Part shown: in pieces, positions 9,274 to 18,795 of the stretch
How the letters are laid out: every line of letters begins with the position of its first letter
Position numbering within the stretch: position 1 is the first letter of the stretch
NCBI RefSeq assembly: GCF_003149475.2
Contig: NZ_QFWV02000001.1
Location: 65,282-120,331 of the forward strand
Length of the DNA: 55,050 bases
Direction of reading: 5' to 3'
Source: Oceaniradius stylonematis
Lineage (GTDB): Bacteria > Pseudomonadota > Alphaproteobacteria > Rhizobiales > Rhizobiaceae
Made by a program: the position numbers and the translations under genes
The notes under the pieces: model-generated
The model's input: the letters and a program-made list of their open reading frames with translations, nothing else
The model's database searches: none
Told to the model about the DNA's origin: nothing

Positions 9274-10215
9274 ATGGCCGACCTTTTTTCCGATGCTGCC
9301 GCGCCCGAACCCTCGGCGCTGACCGGCTTTGCCGGCAACCGGCTGCAGCGCTGGTCGGAAAAGCGCAGCGAGACATCGGTGCCCGAGGCGTTGGCCGATC
9401 CGCGCGCCCGGCTCTTGCTGGTCGGTGCGGGCCGCGCCGTGCTGCGGCCCAACGGAACAACGGCCGATCCATGGTTCGATGTCGCTTCGGCGAACACGCT
9501 TGGCGCGGACACCGACGGGGCGGTGCTGCTGGGCTACGAGGATGACGGCACGCCGGTTCTGGCGGCCTATGCCGATGTCGAGGCGCTGCCGGACGATCTG
9601 AAGGCGATCGATTATCGCTCGATCTATGTGCAGGGCCTGCTCGACGCGCCCGCGCTCGGCGCGCTGGCGCAGGGCGCCGCTCTGATATCCTGGCACGACA
9701 CCCACCGCTTCTGTTCGCGATGCGGCCATAAGAGCGCGATGGCCGATGGCGGCTACAAACGCGTATGCCCGCAATGCGACGGCCAGCATTTCCCGCGCAC
9801 CGATCCGGTGGTCATCATGCTGTCGGTGAGCGTTGACAATCAGCGGTGCCTGCTCGGCCGCAGCCTGCATTTTCCCGAGGGCATGTATTCGTGCCTTGCC
9901 GGCTTCGTCGAGCCTGGCGAGACGATCGAGAACGCTGTGCGGCGAGAGACCGAAGAGGAAGCGGGCATCACGATCGGCCGCGTGGCCTATCATGCCAGCC
10001 AGCCATGGCCGTTTCCGCATACGCTGATGATCGGCTGCTATTGCGAGGCTTTGACCGAGACGATCCGCATCGACGACGAACTCGAGGATGCGCGCTGGTT
10101 CACGCGCGGTGAGGTTCGCAAAGTGCTGGACGGGCGTGGCGGGGACGACTTCAAAATGCCGCCGCGCGGCGCCATCGCGTCACTGCTCGTCCGCAACTGG
10201 GCCGCGGCCGGTTAG
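9274..10215 (+). CDS. nudC: NAD+ diphosphatase (NADH pyrophosphatase), NudC type
   Basis: Nudix hydrolase that splits NAD(H) into NMN(H) and AMP and, in characterised homologues, removes NAD caps from RNA. The 313-residue protein has an N-terminal NUDIX-like domain, a C4 zinc ribbon (Cys147, Cys150, Cys165, Cys168), a Nudix box (GFVEPGETIENAVRRETEEE, about 211-230) and the NudC-specific SQPWPFPHTLM motif just after it. The start at 9274 has GGAG 6 nt upstream. It is probably co-transcribed with the HIT gene, another nucleotide-metabolism protein. Its stop overlaps the convergent pheA stop by 4 bp. Confidence 0.93.
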   Translation: MADLFSDAAAPEPSALTGFAGNRLQRWSEKRSETSVPEALADPRARLLLVGAGRAVLRPNGTTADPWFDVASANTLGADTDGAVLLGYEDDGTPVLAAYADVEALPDDLKAIDYRSIYVQGLLDAPALGALAQGAALISWHDTHRFCSRCGHKSAMADGGYKRVCPQCDGQHFPRTDPVVIMLSVSVDNQRCLLGRSLHFPEGMYSCLAGFVEPGETIENAVRRETEEEAGITIGRVAYHASQPWPFPHTLMIGCYCEALTETIRIDDELEDARWFTRGEVRKVLDGRGGDDFKMPPRGAIASLLVRNWAAAG

Positions 10216-11078
10216 CCTGGCCGGCTTTTCTGACGCTGGTCGGCGCCACGATAGACGCCCAGAACCCGGAAATGGTCAGAGAAGAAGCCGATCTCCTCGA
10301 AGGCCAGCTTCACATTGTCATCGTCCGGATGCCCCTCAATGTCGGCATAGAATTGGGTCGCGACGAACGCGCCGCCGATCTGGTAGCTCTCCAGCTTGGT
10401 CATGTTGACGCCATTGGTGGCGAAACCGCCCATGGCCTTGTAGAGCGCGGCGGGAATGTTGCGCACGCGGAAGACGAATGTGGTGATGATCAGTTCGTCG
10501 TCCGAGCGCCGCGCCGGGATGAACGGCGCCTTGGACAGGACGACGAAGCGGGTGATGTTGTTGGCCTGATCCTCGACGTCGCGCTCGAGTATGCCCAGGC
10601 CGTACATCTCGGAGGCCAGTTCGGGCGCCAGCGCCGCCATGGCCGGATCGCCGCTCTCGGCGACCAGTTTGGCAGCGCCCGCCGTATCGCCCGCGATCAC
10701 CGCTTCCCAGCCATTGCTTCTGATGTACTTCCGGCACTGTCCGAGCGCGTGAATGTGACTGTGGACAGTGCGGATCGCCGAGCGGTCCGTGCCCGGCAGC
10801 GCCATCAGGTGAAAATGGATGGGCAGAAAGTATTCGCCGACAATGTGCAGATCGGATTCGGGCAGAAGATGGTGGATATCGGCCACCCGGCCGGCGATCG
10901 TGTTCTCGATCGGGATCATCGCCAGGGCGGCCGCGCCCTTGTCGACCGCGGTGAACGCATCCTCGAAGGTCGGGCACGGCATCGGCGTCATCGCCGGATA
11001 CATGTTCCGGCATGCCGTGTCGGAATTGGCTCCGGGCTCGCCCTGAAAGGCGATCAGCGTTCTGGCGTTCTCGTCCAT
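10212..11078 (-). CDS. pheA: Prephenate dehydratase
   Basis: Converts prephenate to phenylpyruvate in phenylalanine synthesis. The 288-residue protein is a stand-alone dehydratase (no chorismate mutase domain). It has an N-terminal PDT domain (AFQGEPGANSDTACR, then IPIENTIAGRV), the catalytic TRF motif in NNITRFVVLS (about 180), and a C-terminal ACT domain for feedback control by phenylalanine. The ACT motif reads LESYQIGG rather than the ESRP of enteric PheA, as in many rhizobial enzymes as I recall them. A purine-rich AGGAAGAA precedes the ATG. kdsB ends 24 bp upstream on the same strand. Confidence 0.93.
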   Translation of the reverse strand: MDENARTLIAFQGEPGANSDTACRNMYPAMTPMPCPTFEDAFTAVDKGAAALAMIPIENTIAGRVADIHHLLPESDLHIVGEYFLPIHFHLMALPGTDRSAIRTVHSHIHALGQCRKYIRSNGWEAVIAGDTAGAAKLVAESGDPAMAALAPELASEMYGLGILERDVEDQANNITRFVVLSKAPFIPARRSDDELIITTFVFRVRNIPAALYKAMGGFATNGVNMTKLESYQIGGAFVATQFYADIEGHPDDDNVKLAFEEIGFFSDHFRVLGVYRGADQRQKSRPG

Positions 11079-11102
11079 GGGTTTGGTTCTTCCTGTTCGC
11101 GC

Positions 11103-11828
11103 TCACGCCAAAAGAGTGCGCGCCCGCTCCAGATCGCGCGGTGTATCGACCCCGAACGGCACGGTGTCAACAAGCCGGGCATGGATGGTCATGCCCGCCT
11201 CGAGCGCGCGCAGCTGTTCGAGCCGCTCGCGCTGTTCCAGCGCCGAAGGAGGCAGGCCGACGAAACGGGCAAGCGCCGCGCGCCGATAGGCATAGATGCC
11301 GATATGGTGGTAGAGCGGGCCGTCGCCCCAGGGCGCCGTGGCGCGCGTGAAATAGAGCGCGTTGAGCGTATCCCGGGCCACGGGCGTACCGACGATCTTG
11401 ACGATGTTGGGATCGGTCTTTTCGCCCTCGTCGGCGATTTCGTTGCCGAGCGTCGCGATGTCGCAGGCGGCGTTTTGGAGCGGGGCGATCGCGGCACGGA
11501 CCATGGCCGGATCGAGCGTCGGCAGGTCGCCCTGAAGATTGATCACCACATCGATATCGCCGCTTGGATCGACCGCCTCCAGCGCCTCGAAGATGCGGTC
11601 CGAGCCCGAAGGGTGATCGGGCCGCGTCATCACCGCGCGATGGCCATGCGCGGCGACCGCTTCGGCGATCCGCTGATCGTCGACGGCAACCACGACATCG
11701 GCGCAATCGGCGTCGCGCGCCCGGTCGGCGACATGGACGATCATCGGCTTTCCGGCAATGTCGGCCAGCGGCTTGCCCGGCAAACGGGTCGAGGCCATGC
11801 GCGCGGGAATGAGGATGATCGGTGTCAT
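11103..11828 (-). CDS. kdsB: 3-deoxy-manno-octulosonate cytidylyltransferase (CMP-Kdo synthetase)
   Basis: Activates Kdo with CTP to give CMP-Kdo for the LPS inner core; cytoplasmic and normally essential. The 241-residue protein opens with the nucleotide-binding motif [15 protein letters not shown]. It also has [11 protein letters not shown] (about 80), the INLQGDLP metal/nucleotide site and the C-terminal [11 protein letters not shown] segment. The ATG at 11828 is preferred over a TTG 33 bp upstream because it begins directly at the conserved beta strand. It is the first gene of a kdsB-pheA operon and is divergent from cycM. Confidence 0.94.
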   Translation of the reverse strand: MTPIILIPARMASTRLPGKPLADIAGKPMIVHVADRARDADCADVVVAVDDQRIAEAVAAHGHRAVMTRPDHPSGSDRIFEALEAVDPSGDIDVVINLQGDLPTLDPAMVRAAIAPLQNAACDIATLGNEIADEGEKTDPNIVKIVGTPVARDTLNALYFTRATAPWGDGPLYHHIGIYAYRRAALARFVGLPPSALEQRERLEQLRALEAGMTIHARLVDTVPFGVDTPRDLERARTLLA

Positions 11829-11982
11829 GAAGGCCTGAACCGGGGGTCGGAATGGTGGCAAAACGTCTCAGCGGGTTCGACCTTATAGGTGTTGCAAGCC
11901 CCGGACAAAAGACATAGGAAACGGCCACTTTGCGCGTGCACGAAAGGTGCGCCGGCGGCTGATGATCGGGTAGAGGCTTTTT

Positions 11983-12582
11983 ATGAACACCACCATGTAT
12001 GCAGGCGCGTTCCTGGGGACCGTGTTTGTCGTGATGACCGTCGGACTGGCGAGCGACGCGATCTTTTCGCACCAGGCGCCCGAGCAGGAAGGCTTCGCGA
12101 TCATCGTCGAGGAAAGCGAAGGCACCGCGGTGGCGGTCGAAGAGGTGGACGTGCCGATCTCGGTTCTTCTCGCCAGCGCCGATGCGAGCAATGGCGAAGG
12201 CGTCTTCCGCAAGTGCCAGTCCTGCCACAACATCGAAAGCGGTGCAGGCCACAAGACCGGACCGAACCTGTGGAACATCGTGGGCAAGGAAGTGGCCCTT
12301 TATGACGAGTTCCGCTATTCGCAGGCCATGCAGGACTATGCCGAAGGCGGCACGGTGTGGGACTTCGACTCGCTCAACAACTTCCTGGCTGCCCCCAAGG
12401 ATTACATCGACGGCACCTCGATGAGCTTCGCGGGCCTGCCCCGCGACGGCGAGCGCGCCGACCTGATCGCCTGGCTTGCAACGCAGAACGACAGCCCGGT
12501 CGCGCTGCCCGAGCCCGAAGCGGCCCCGGCCGAAGAAGCCGCCGCCGAGGGCGATGCGGCTGAAACGACGGCGACCGAATAG
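11983..12582 (+). CDS. cycM: Membrane-anchored cytochrome c (CycM type)
   Basis: A 199-residue class I c-type cytochrome held by an uncleaved N-terminal membrane helix (about residues 5-24). The haem-attachment site is CQSCH (78-82) and a likely axial Met lies in DGTSMSFAG (about 145), with the sequence around KTGPNLWNIVG typical of cytochrome c2-like folds. Rhizobial CycM carries electrons from the bc1 complex to aa3 oxidase; position next to kdsB-pheA is characteristic, so I use that name. The last 25 residues form an Ala/Glu/Pro-rich acidic tail after the globular domain, of unknown purpose. Confidence 0.88.
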   Translation: MNTTMYAGAFLGTVFVVMTVGLASDAIFSHQAPEQEGFAIIVEESEGTAVAVEEVDVPISVLLASADASNGEGVFRKCQSCHNIESGAGHKTGPNLWNIVGKEVALYDEFRYSQAMQDYAEGGTVWDFDSLNNFLAAPKDYIDGTSMSFAGLPRDGERADLIAWLATQNDSPVALPEPEAAPAEEAAAEGDAAETTATE

Positions 12583-12610
12583 GCCCAACTGACGCACAAG
12601 TGAGCCAGGT

Positions 12611-12632
12611 CGGCCCGGTTTTCGCCGGGCCG
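12611..12632 (+). terminator. Possible terminator hairpin after cycM
   Basis: Eight-base arms CGGCCCGG and CCGGGCCG enclose a 6-nt T-rich loop, 28 bp after the cycM stop. Only a weak, broken T-run follows, so this may be a processing or stabilising hairpin rather than an intrinsic terminator. Confidence 0.45.
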
Positions 12633-12704
12633 ATCGTCGTTTGGGGCTTTGAATCGCCGCAAACGCCCCTACTGTGATTGGCAAGATCAATCGCGGAGGT
12701 GCCC

Positions 12705-14549
12705 ATGAAGTTGCTGATCGCCAGCGCCGCTTGCCTGATGACCATGATCGCAATCGGCGATGCCGAGGCCCAGGAGGCCAGTGGCTGGGTGACCACCAGT
12801 TCCCTGATCGAACCGAGCAAATATGACGACGACTTCCGGCACTATGACCATGCCGATCCCGATGCGCCCAAGGGCGGCACGGTGAACCTTGCCGTTCAGG
12901 GCACGTTCGACAGCTTCAATCCCTACATCATCCGCGGGACGCCGGCTGCCGGCCTTGCCGGGTTCGGCGGCGGCCTGCTCTACGACACGCTTCTGTCGCA
13001 GTCGATCGACGAACCGTCGACCAGCCATCCGCGCCTTGCGGCGGCCTATACCTTTCCGCAGGATTATTCCTTCGTCGTCTACCGGCTCGATCCGGACGCG
13101 CGCTGGCATGACGGAGAACCGGTCACGCCCGACGACGTCGTCTGGACGTTCGACGTCCTGACCGAGCACAGCCAGCTCTATCGCGAGTACTACAAGAACA
13201 TCACCGGGACCGAAATCCTCAACGCGACCGACATCAAGTTCTCGTTCGACCAGACCGGCAACCGCGAACTGCCGCAGATCATTGGCGACATGCCGGTCCT
13301 GCCCAGGCACTGGTGGGAAGGCACCGGTGCAGACGGCAACCCGCGCGACGTCAGCCAGCCGACACTCGAGCCGCCGCTGGGTTCCGGCCCCTATCGCATC
13401 GGCGAGTTCGACGCAGGCAGATCGATCACCTGGGAGCGGGTCGAGGACTATTGGGGCGCCGATCTGGGCGTCAATCTGGGCCGGAACAATTTCGACCGCA
13501 TCGCCTACACCTATTTTCTCGATGCCACGCCGATCTGGGAAGCCTTCAAGAAGGGCGGAATCCAGGATTTCCGCACCGAAACACGGTCGTCGCGATGGGC
13601 CGGCGAATACAATTTCCCAGCCTTCGAGGAAGGCCAGGTGAAGAAGCGGGCCTTTCCGACGACCAGCCCGAAGCCCATGCAGGGCTTTGCGATGAACATG
13701 CGGCGCGACAAGTTCGCCGACCGGCGGGTCCGCCAGGCGCTGGCGCACCTGTTCGATTTCGAGAGCATCAACCGATTGCAGCTGGCCGGCCAGCGTACGC
13801 GCACCGACAGTTTCTTCGAAGGCGGTGAGTTGCAGGCGTCCGGCGTGCCCGAAGGCCGGGAACTGGAAATCCTGGAGGAGTACCGTTACGAACTGCCGGC
13901 CGAACTGTTCACGATGCCATTCGAAAACCCGGTCGGCGGCGATCGCGCCAGGAACCGGGAGAACCAGCGCATCGCGGCGGGGCTGATGCGCGAGGCGGGC
14001 TGGGAGCCGCGCGATGGCGCATGGGTCAATGCCGAAACTGGCGAACCCTTTGCCATCGAGATATTGGGCGCCTCTGAAACGACCAACATCATTGCCGGCC
14101 AGTTCACCGAGGATCTGCGCCGCTTCGGCATCGACGCGCAGATTCGCATTGTCGATGCCAGCCAGTACATCGCCCGGCTCGAAGAGTTCGATTTCGACAT
14201 GACGACGGTCGTTCTCGCCCAGTCGCTGTCGCCGGGCAACGAGCAGCGCGACTTCTGGTCGTCTGCGGCGGCAGACAGTTCGGATTCGCGCAACATGTCG
14301 GGCATCGAGAACCCGGTCGTCGACGCGCTGATCGAAAAAATCATCTTCGCCGACGACCGTGACGAACTGGTGGCGGCCACCCGCGCGCTCGACCGCGTGC
14401 TCTTGTGGAACCACTATTACATCCCTCAATGGCACTCGGCGGACGAATGGATCGCCTGGTGGGACAAGTTCGGTTTCGTCGACAGCCAACCGGCCTATGC
14501 CGGTGTCGACTTCCAGTCCTGGTGGGTGAGGCCGGAGGCGATGCAATGA
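12705..14549 (+). CDS. Oligopeptide ABC transporter substrate-binding protein, YejA-like (Sec-exported)
   Basis: A 614-residue periplasmic solute-binding protein of the SBP_bac_5 family. It has a cleavable Sec signal (KLLIASAACLMTMIAIGDAEA, about 2-22). The mature N-terminus carries the YejA-type features PDAPKGGTVNLAVQGTFDSF and LAAAYTFPQDYSFVVYRLDP. The last third has the conserved MTTVVLAQSLSPGNEQRDFW segment. The start at 12705 has GGAGGT just upstream. It is the first gene of a five-part transporter operon and overlaps the second binding-protein gene by ATGA. The likely ligand is a peptide, by family; the actual one is unknown. Confidence 0.9.
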   Translation: MKLLIASAACLMTMIAIGDAEAQEASGWVTTSSLIEPSKYDDDFRHYDHADPDAPKGGTVNLAVQGTFDSFNPYIIRGTPAAGLAGFGGGLLYDTLLSQSIDEPSTSHPRLAAAYTFPQDYSFVVYRLDPDARWHDGEPVTPDDVVWTFDVLTEHSQLYREYYKNITGTEILNATDIKFSFDQTGNRELPQIIGDMPVLPRHWWEGTGADGNPRDVSQPTLEPPLGSGPYRIGEFDAGRSITWERVEDYWGADLGVNLGRNNFDRIAYTYFLDATPIWEAFKKGGIQDFRTETRSSRWAGEYNFPAFEEGQVKKRAFPTTSPKPMQGFAMNMRRDKFADRRVRQALAHLFDFESINRLQLAGQRTRTDSFFEGGELQASGVPEGRELEILEEYRYELPAELFTMPFENPVGGDRARNRENQRIAAGLMREAGWEPRDGAWVNAETGEPFAIEILGASETTNIIAGQFTEDLRRFGIDAQIRIVDASQYIARLEEFDFDMTTVVLAQSLSPGNEQRDFWSSAAADSSDSRNMSGIENPVVDALIEKIIFADDRDELVAATRALDRVLLWNHYYIPQWHSADEWIAWWDKFGFVDSQPAYAGVDFQSWWVRPEAMQ

Positions 14550-16423
14550 TCATCGACCGGCGGCGGTTTCTGGCCGTCGCAGCAGGCGGCTTTGCGGCCT
14601 CGGCGATGTTTCCGAGACTGTCTCCGGCGGCCAATGCGCGCGGCACGCCTCTGCACGGCCTGTCCGCCTTCGGCGACCTGAAATACCCCGCCGGATTTGC
14701 CCGGTTCGACTATGCCAACCCGGACGCGCCGGCGGGCGGCGTGTTCAACTTCCAGCCCTGGTACTGGTACTTCAACCAGAACTACCAATCCTTCAACACG
14801 CTCAACACTTTCGTGCGCAGGGGCGATGCGCCGCCGCGCATGGAGATGTGTTTCGACACGCTGATGGTGTCGGCCCATGACGAGCCCGACGCGATCTACT
14901 GCCATGTCGCCGAGACTGTGACGATCTCCGAGGACGGCAACCGTTTCACCTTCCGGCTCCGGGACATTGCGCGCTTTCACGACGGCGCGCCGATCACCGC
15001 CGGCGATGTCAAATTCACCTACGATAGGATCAAGGCGCAGGGGCACCCGGACCTGTCGCTGCCGCTGCGGCCGCTCGCCGAGGTGATCGCCGAGAACGCG
15101 CGGACCGTGACGCTGGTGTTCGACGGCACACAGTCGGCGCAGGCCATCCTGACGATCGCATCGACCTATCCGATCCAGTCGGCGGCCTATTACGCCGACC
15201 GGACGTTCGACACATCGACGCTCGAGCCGCCGCTCGCGTCCGGCCCCTACAAGGTCGGTCGCTTCAATGCCGGCAGCTTCATCGAGTTCGAGCGCGTCGA
15301 GGACTATTGGGCCCGGGCGATCGGCACCGGTGCGGGGCAGAACCATTTCCAGACGATCCGCATCGAGTTCTTCACCGAGCGGCAGGCCGGGTTCGAGGCG
15401 TTCAAGAAGGGCGAGGTGACCTGGCGGCGCGAGTTCACGTCCAAGACCTGGGCGACCGAATACAATTTTCCGGCGATCACGGACGGCCGGGTGGTCCAGT
15501 CCCTGATCGACGCCGATGTGCGGCCATCCATGCAGGCCTGGGCGCTCAACCAGCGGCGCGAACGGTTCGCCGACCGGCGGGTGCGCGATGCGATCGCGCT
15601 GTGCTTCGATTTCGAGTGGACCAACCAGAATCTGTTCTACGGGCTCTATGAGCGCAGCCATTCGCTGTTTGCCGGATCGCAATATGAGGCGTCGGGCCTG
15701 CCGGACGTTGCCGAAACCGCGCTGATCGACAAGCTTGCAGCCGATCACGACCTGCCCGAAGGCATCCGTGATGAAGCCCACATGCAGCCGGCCGCCGACG
15801 GGTCGGGCCGCGACCGGGCGCGGCTGCGCGAGGCGACCCGCCTTCTCGCCGAGGCCGGCTGGAGGGCGGACGGCGAGGGCCGGCTGCGCAATGCCGGCGG
15901 CGAGACGCTGGACGTCGAGATGCTGATCCGGTCGTCCATCTTCGAGCGCATTTACGGCCCCTATGTGCGCACCATGAACCTGGTCGGCATCAATGCCAGC
16001 CTGCGACTGGTCGATCCCGCGCAATATCAGGCGCGCACCAGCGACTTCGATTTCGACATGGTTGGGCGCGCCATTGGCTGGACGCCGACACCGACGCAGA
16101 GCAGCCTCGAGGGCGTGTTCGGCGCAGCATCGGCCGACCTGCCCGGCTCGCGCAACTGGACCGGCGCGGCCGATCCGCTGGTCGACGCGCTGATCGCCGA
16201 AGTGGGCGCGGCCCCCGATCGCGACGCCTACCGCACGGCGATGCGTGTTCTGGACCGGGTGTTGCGTTTGCGGCGCGACTGGATTCCAAATTGGCGCGCA
16301 GCGAATCAGTTCATCGCCTACTGGGACATGTTCGGTTTCGACGACAAGCCGGACTATTTCTGGCCGATCGAGGCGCTGTGGTGGATCGACGAGGAAAAGG
16401 CGCGCGCGATTGGCAAGGCATGA
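14546..16423 (+). CDS. Second YejA-like substrate-binding protein with Tat signal
   Basis: A 625-residue SBP_bac_5 protein paralogous to the preceding gene. Shared blocks include PDAPAGGVFNF, LEPPLASGPYKVGRFNAG, ERVEDYW, FKKGEV and RFADRRVRDAI. Its signal is different: IDRRRFLAVAAGGFAASA (residues 3-20) is a twin-arginine leader, so it is predicted to cross the membrane folded while its partner uses Sec. The start overlaps the upstream stop (ATGA at 14546-14549), so the two are translationally coupled and share one permease pair. This suggests an expanded ligand range for the same transporter, which is inference. Confidence 0.9.
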   Translation: MIIDRRRFLAVAAGGFAASAMFPRLSPAANARGTPLHGLSAFGDLKYPAGFARFDYANPDAPAGGVFNFQPWYWYFNQNYQSFNTLNTFVRRGDAPPRMEMCFDTLMVSAHDEPDAIYCHVAETVTISEDGNRFTFRLRDIARFHDGAPITAGDVKFTYDRIKAQGHPDLSLPLRPLAEVIAENARTVTLVFDGTQSAQAILTIASTYPIQSAAYYADRTFDTSTLEPPLASGPYKVGRFNAGSFIEFERVEDYWARAIGTGAGQNHFQTIRIEFFTERQAGFEAFKKGEVTWRREFTSKTWATEYNFPAITDGRVVQSLIDADVRPSMQAWALNQRRERFADRRVRDAIALCFDFEWTNQNLFYGLYERSHSLFAGSQYEASGLPDVAETALIDKLAADHDLPEGIRDEAHMQPAADGSGRDRARLREATRLLAEAGWRADGEGRLRNAGGETLDVEMLIRSSIFERIYGPYVRTMNLVGINASLRLVDPAQYQARTSDFDFDMVGRAIGWTPTPTQSSLEGVFGAASADLPGSRNWTGAADPLVDALIAEVGAAPDRDAYRTAMRVLDRVLRLRRDWIPNWRAANQFIAYWDMFGFDDKPDYFWPIEALWWIDEEKARAIGKA

Positions 16424-16472
16424 GGCGATAACGATTCCGACCCTCGACCCGCGCGCGCGGAGACGCTGAGCA

Positions 16473-17585
16473 ATGGGCGCCTATATCCTTCGCCGCATTC
16501 TGCTCATGGTTCCGACCATTTTCGGAATCATGGCGATTTCCTTCGTCATCGTGCAGTTCGCGCCGGGCGGGCCGGTCGAGCAGGTCATCGCGCAACTGAC
16601 CGGCCAGGGGGGCGATGCGACCGAGCGCTTCACCGGCGGCGGCAGCGAGGTTTCCGGGGCCGATGAGTTCGGCAGCAGCGTCGAAGGCGGCGGGGCCAGT
16701 TCGCGCTATCGCGGCGCGCAGGGGCTCGACCCCGAGTTCATCGCCGATCTCGAGCGCCAGTTCGGCTTCGACAAGCCGCCGCTCGTCCGGTTCGGCAACA
16801 TGATCTGGGACTATCTGCGGTTTGACTTCGGCGAGAGCTATTTTCGCGACATCACCGTCATCGACCTGATCCTCGAAAAGATGCCGGTGTCGGTGTCGCT
16901 GGGGCTCTGGATCACGCTGATCTCCTATGCGATCTCCATTCCGCTCGGCATCCGCAAGGCGGTGTCGGACGGTTCGCGCTTCGATGTGTGGACGTCGGGC
17001 GTGATCATCGTCGCCTATGCCATCCCCGGCTTCCTGTTCGCAATCCTGTTGATCGTCCTGTTCGCCGGTGGATCGTTCTTCGACTGGTTCCCCCTGCGCG
17101 GGCTCGTCTCCGACAATTGGGCCGAACTGTCATGGCCGGAACGGATCGTCGACTATTTCTGGCACCTGACGCTGCCGTTGACCGCAATGGTGCTGTCGGC
17201 GTTCGCGACGACGACGCTTCTGACCAAGAACTCGTTCCTCGACGAAATCCGCAAGCAATATGTGATCACCGCGCGGGCCAAGGGCCTGACCGAGCGCCAA
17301 GTGCTTTACGGCCATGTGTTTCGCAACGCGATGCTGATCATCATCGCCGGCTTTCCGGCGGCGTTCATCTCGGCCTTCTTCACCGGATCGCTCCTGATCG
17401 AGACGATCTTCTCGCTCGACGGGCTCGGCCTTCTGGGCTTCACCTCGGTCGTCAACCGCGATTATCCGGTGGTGTTCGCAACGCTCTACATCTTCTCGCT
17501 GATGGGACTGCTGGTCAGCCTTCTGTCGGACCTGATGTATACGTGGATCGACCCGCGCATCGATTTCGAAAGCCGGGAGGTCTGA
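16473..17585 (+). CDS. yejB: Oligopeptide ABC transporter permease, YejB-like
   Basis: A 370-residue inner-membrane permease. An N-terminal transmembrane helix ([20 protein letters not shown]) with the family leader is followed by a Gly/Ser-rich periplasmic insertion (about 45-85) and five further membrane segments. The EAA loop, which contacts the ATPase, is at [20 protein letters not shown] (about 268-287). The insertion before the first periplasmic loop and the overall length match YejB better than the shorter DppB/OppB. GGAGACG precedes the ATG. The yejE start follows its stop by 1 bp. Confidence 0.93.
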   Translation: MGAYILRRILLMVPTIFGIMAISFVIVQFAPGGPVEQVIAQLTGQGGDATERFTGGGSEVSGADEFGSSVEGGGASSRYRGAQGLDPEFIADLERQFGFDKPPLVRFGNMIWDYLRFDFGESYFRDITVIDLILEKMPVSVSLGLWITLISYAISIPLGIRKAVSDGSRFDVWTSGVIIVAYAIPGFLFAILLIVLFAGGSFFDWFPLRGLVSDNWAELSWPERIVDYFWHLTLPLTAMVLSAFATTTLLTKNSFLDEIRKQYVITARAKGLTERQVLYGHVFRNAMLIIIAGFPAAFISAFFTGSLLIETIFSLDGLGLLGFTSVVNRDYPVVFATLYIFSLMGLLVSLLSDLMYTWIDPRIDFESREV

Positions 17586-17586
17586 C

Positions 17587-18747
17587 ATGGACCAGACGGT
17601 TGACGAACCCACTTTCGGACGGGACGGCGCCATACCGCGACGGCGGCGGCCGTTCCTCTCGCCGCTCAACCAGCGGCGCTGGCAGAACTTCAAGGCCAAC
17701 CGGCGCGGCTACTGGTCGCTGTGGCTGTTTCTCGTCCTGTTCGTCCTGTCGCTGTTTGCCGAATTCATCGCCAACGACCGGCCGATCCTGGTCTCCTACA
17801 AGGGCGAACTTCTGACGCCGGTCTTCGTCAACTATCCCGAGGAGAAATTCGGCGGGTTCCTGGCGCGCACCGACTACACCGACCCGTTCATCCAGGACGA
17901 GATCAAGGCCAATGGCTGGATGGTCTGGCCGCCGATCCGCTATTCCTACAGGACCGTCAACAAGGAGGTGCCGACCACCGCGCCCTCCAAGCCGGCCTTC
18001 ATGTTCGACAGCCGCGAGGAGTTGTGCGCGCGCTATGCCGGCGGCATCGACGATCCGAACTGCCACTGGAGCAATTTCAACTGGCTCGGCACGGACGACC
18101 AGGCGCGCGACGTCCTGGCGCGGACGATCTACGGCTTCCGCATATCGGTCCTGTTCGGGCTGATCCTGACGATCGCCTCGGCGGTGATTGGCGTCACCGC
18201 CGGCGCGATCCAGGGCTATTTCGGCGGCTGGACGGATCTGATCTTCCAGCGCGTGATCGAGATATGGTCCTCGATCCCGGTCCTCTACATACTCTTGATC
18301 ATGGCCGCCGTGCTGCCGCCGGGCTTCTGGGTGCTGCTCGGCATCATGCTCATCTTCTCATGGGTCGGCTTTGTCGGCATCGTCCGTGCCGAATTCCTGC
18401 GCGCACGCAACTTCGAATATGTCAACGCGGCGCGCGCGCTCGGCGTGTCGAACCGGACGATCATGTTCCGCCATCTCCTGCCGAACGCGATGGTGGCGAC
18501 GCTGACCTTCCTGCCATTCATCCTGAACGGGTCGATCACCACGCTGACCTCGCTCGATTTCCTCGGCTTCGGCCTGCCGCCGGGATCGGCTTCGCTCGGC
18601 GAACTCATCCTTCAGGGCAAGAACAACCTCCAGGCGCCGTGGCTCGGCTTTTCCGGCTTCATCGTCATTTCGATCATGCTGTCGCTGCTGATCTTCATCG
18701 GCGAGGCGACGCGCGACGCGTTCGATCCCAGGAAGACGTTTGGGTGA
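17587..18747 (+). CDS. yejE: Oligopeptide ABC transporter permease, YejE-like
   Basis: A 386-residue permease partner of YejB. It has one N-terminal membrane helix (about 33-55), then a long periplasmic segment (about 60-165) with the YejE-type GFLARTDYTDPFIQDEIKANG and FNWLGTDDQARDVLARTIYG, then the five-helix permease core. The EAA loop is NAARALGVSNRTIMFRHLLPNA (about 280-300). GGAGG precedes the ATG at 17587. The final bases read GTGA (18744-18747), the same junction string found at the vapC/yejF boundary, which suggests that yejF once began here. Confidence 0.93.
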   Translation: MDQTVDEPTFGRDGAIPRRRRPFLSPLNQRRWQNFKANRRGYWSLWLFLVLFVLSLFAEFIANDRPILVSYKGELLTPVFVNYPEEKFGGFLARTDYTDPFIQDEIKANGWMVWPPIRYSYRTVNKEVPTTAPSKPAFMFDSREELCARYAGGIDDPNCHWSNFNWLGTDDQARDVLARTIYGFRISVLFGLILTIASAVIGVTAGAIQGYFGGWTDLIFQRVIEIWSSIPVLYILLIMAAVLPPGFWVLLGIMLIFSWVGFVGIVRAEFLRARNFEYVNAARALGVSNRTIMFRHLLPNAMVATLTFLPFILNGSITTLTSLDFLGFGLPPGSASLGELILQGKNNLQAPWLGFSGFIVISIMLSLLIFIGEATRDAFDPRKTFG

Positions 18748-18784
18748 TGCGACAGGCGTGCTATATGAAGGTAGAATTCTACCT
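18740..18784 (+). promoter_or_regulatory. Predicted vapBC promoter with 16-bp palindromic operator
   Basis: A candidate sigma-70 promoter reads TTGGGT (18740-18745), 16-nt spacer, TATATG (18762-18767). Directly after the -10 lies a perfect 16-bp palindrome, AGGTAGAATTCTACCT (18769-18784), ending 11 bp before the vapB start. VapB-family antitoxins usually repress their own operon by binding inverted repeats in this position. The -35 sits inside the last codons of yejE, so it came from the host gene if the cassette is an insertion. Confidence 0.65.
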
Positions 18785-18795
18785 CGGAGACCACG

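Noticed and set aside
9177-10020. Minus-strand frames opposite nudC
   Set aside because: Shadows; nudC has zinc ribbon and Nudix box.
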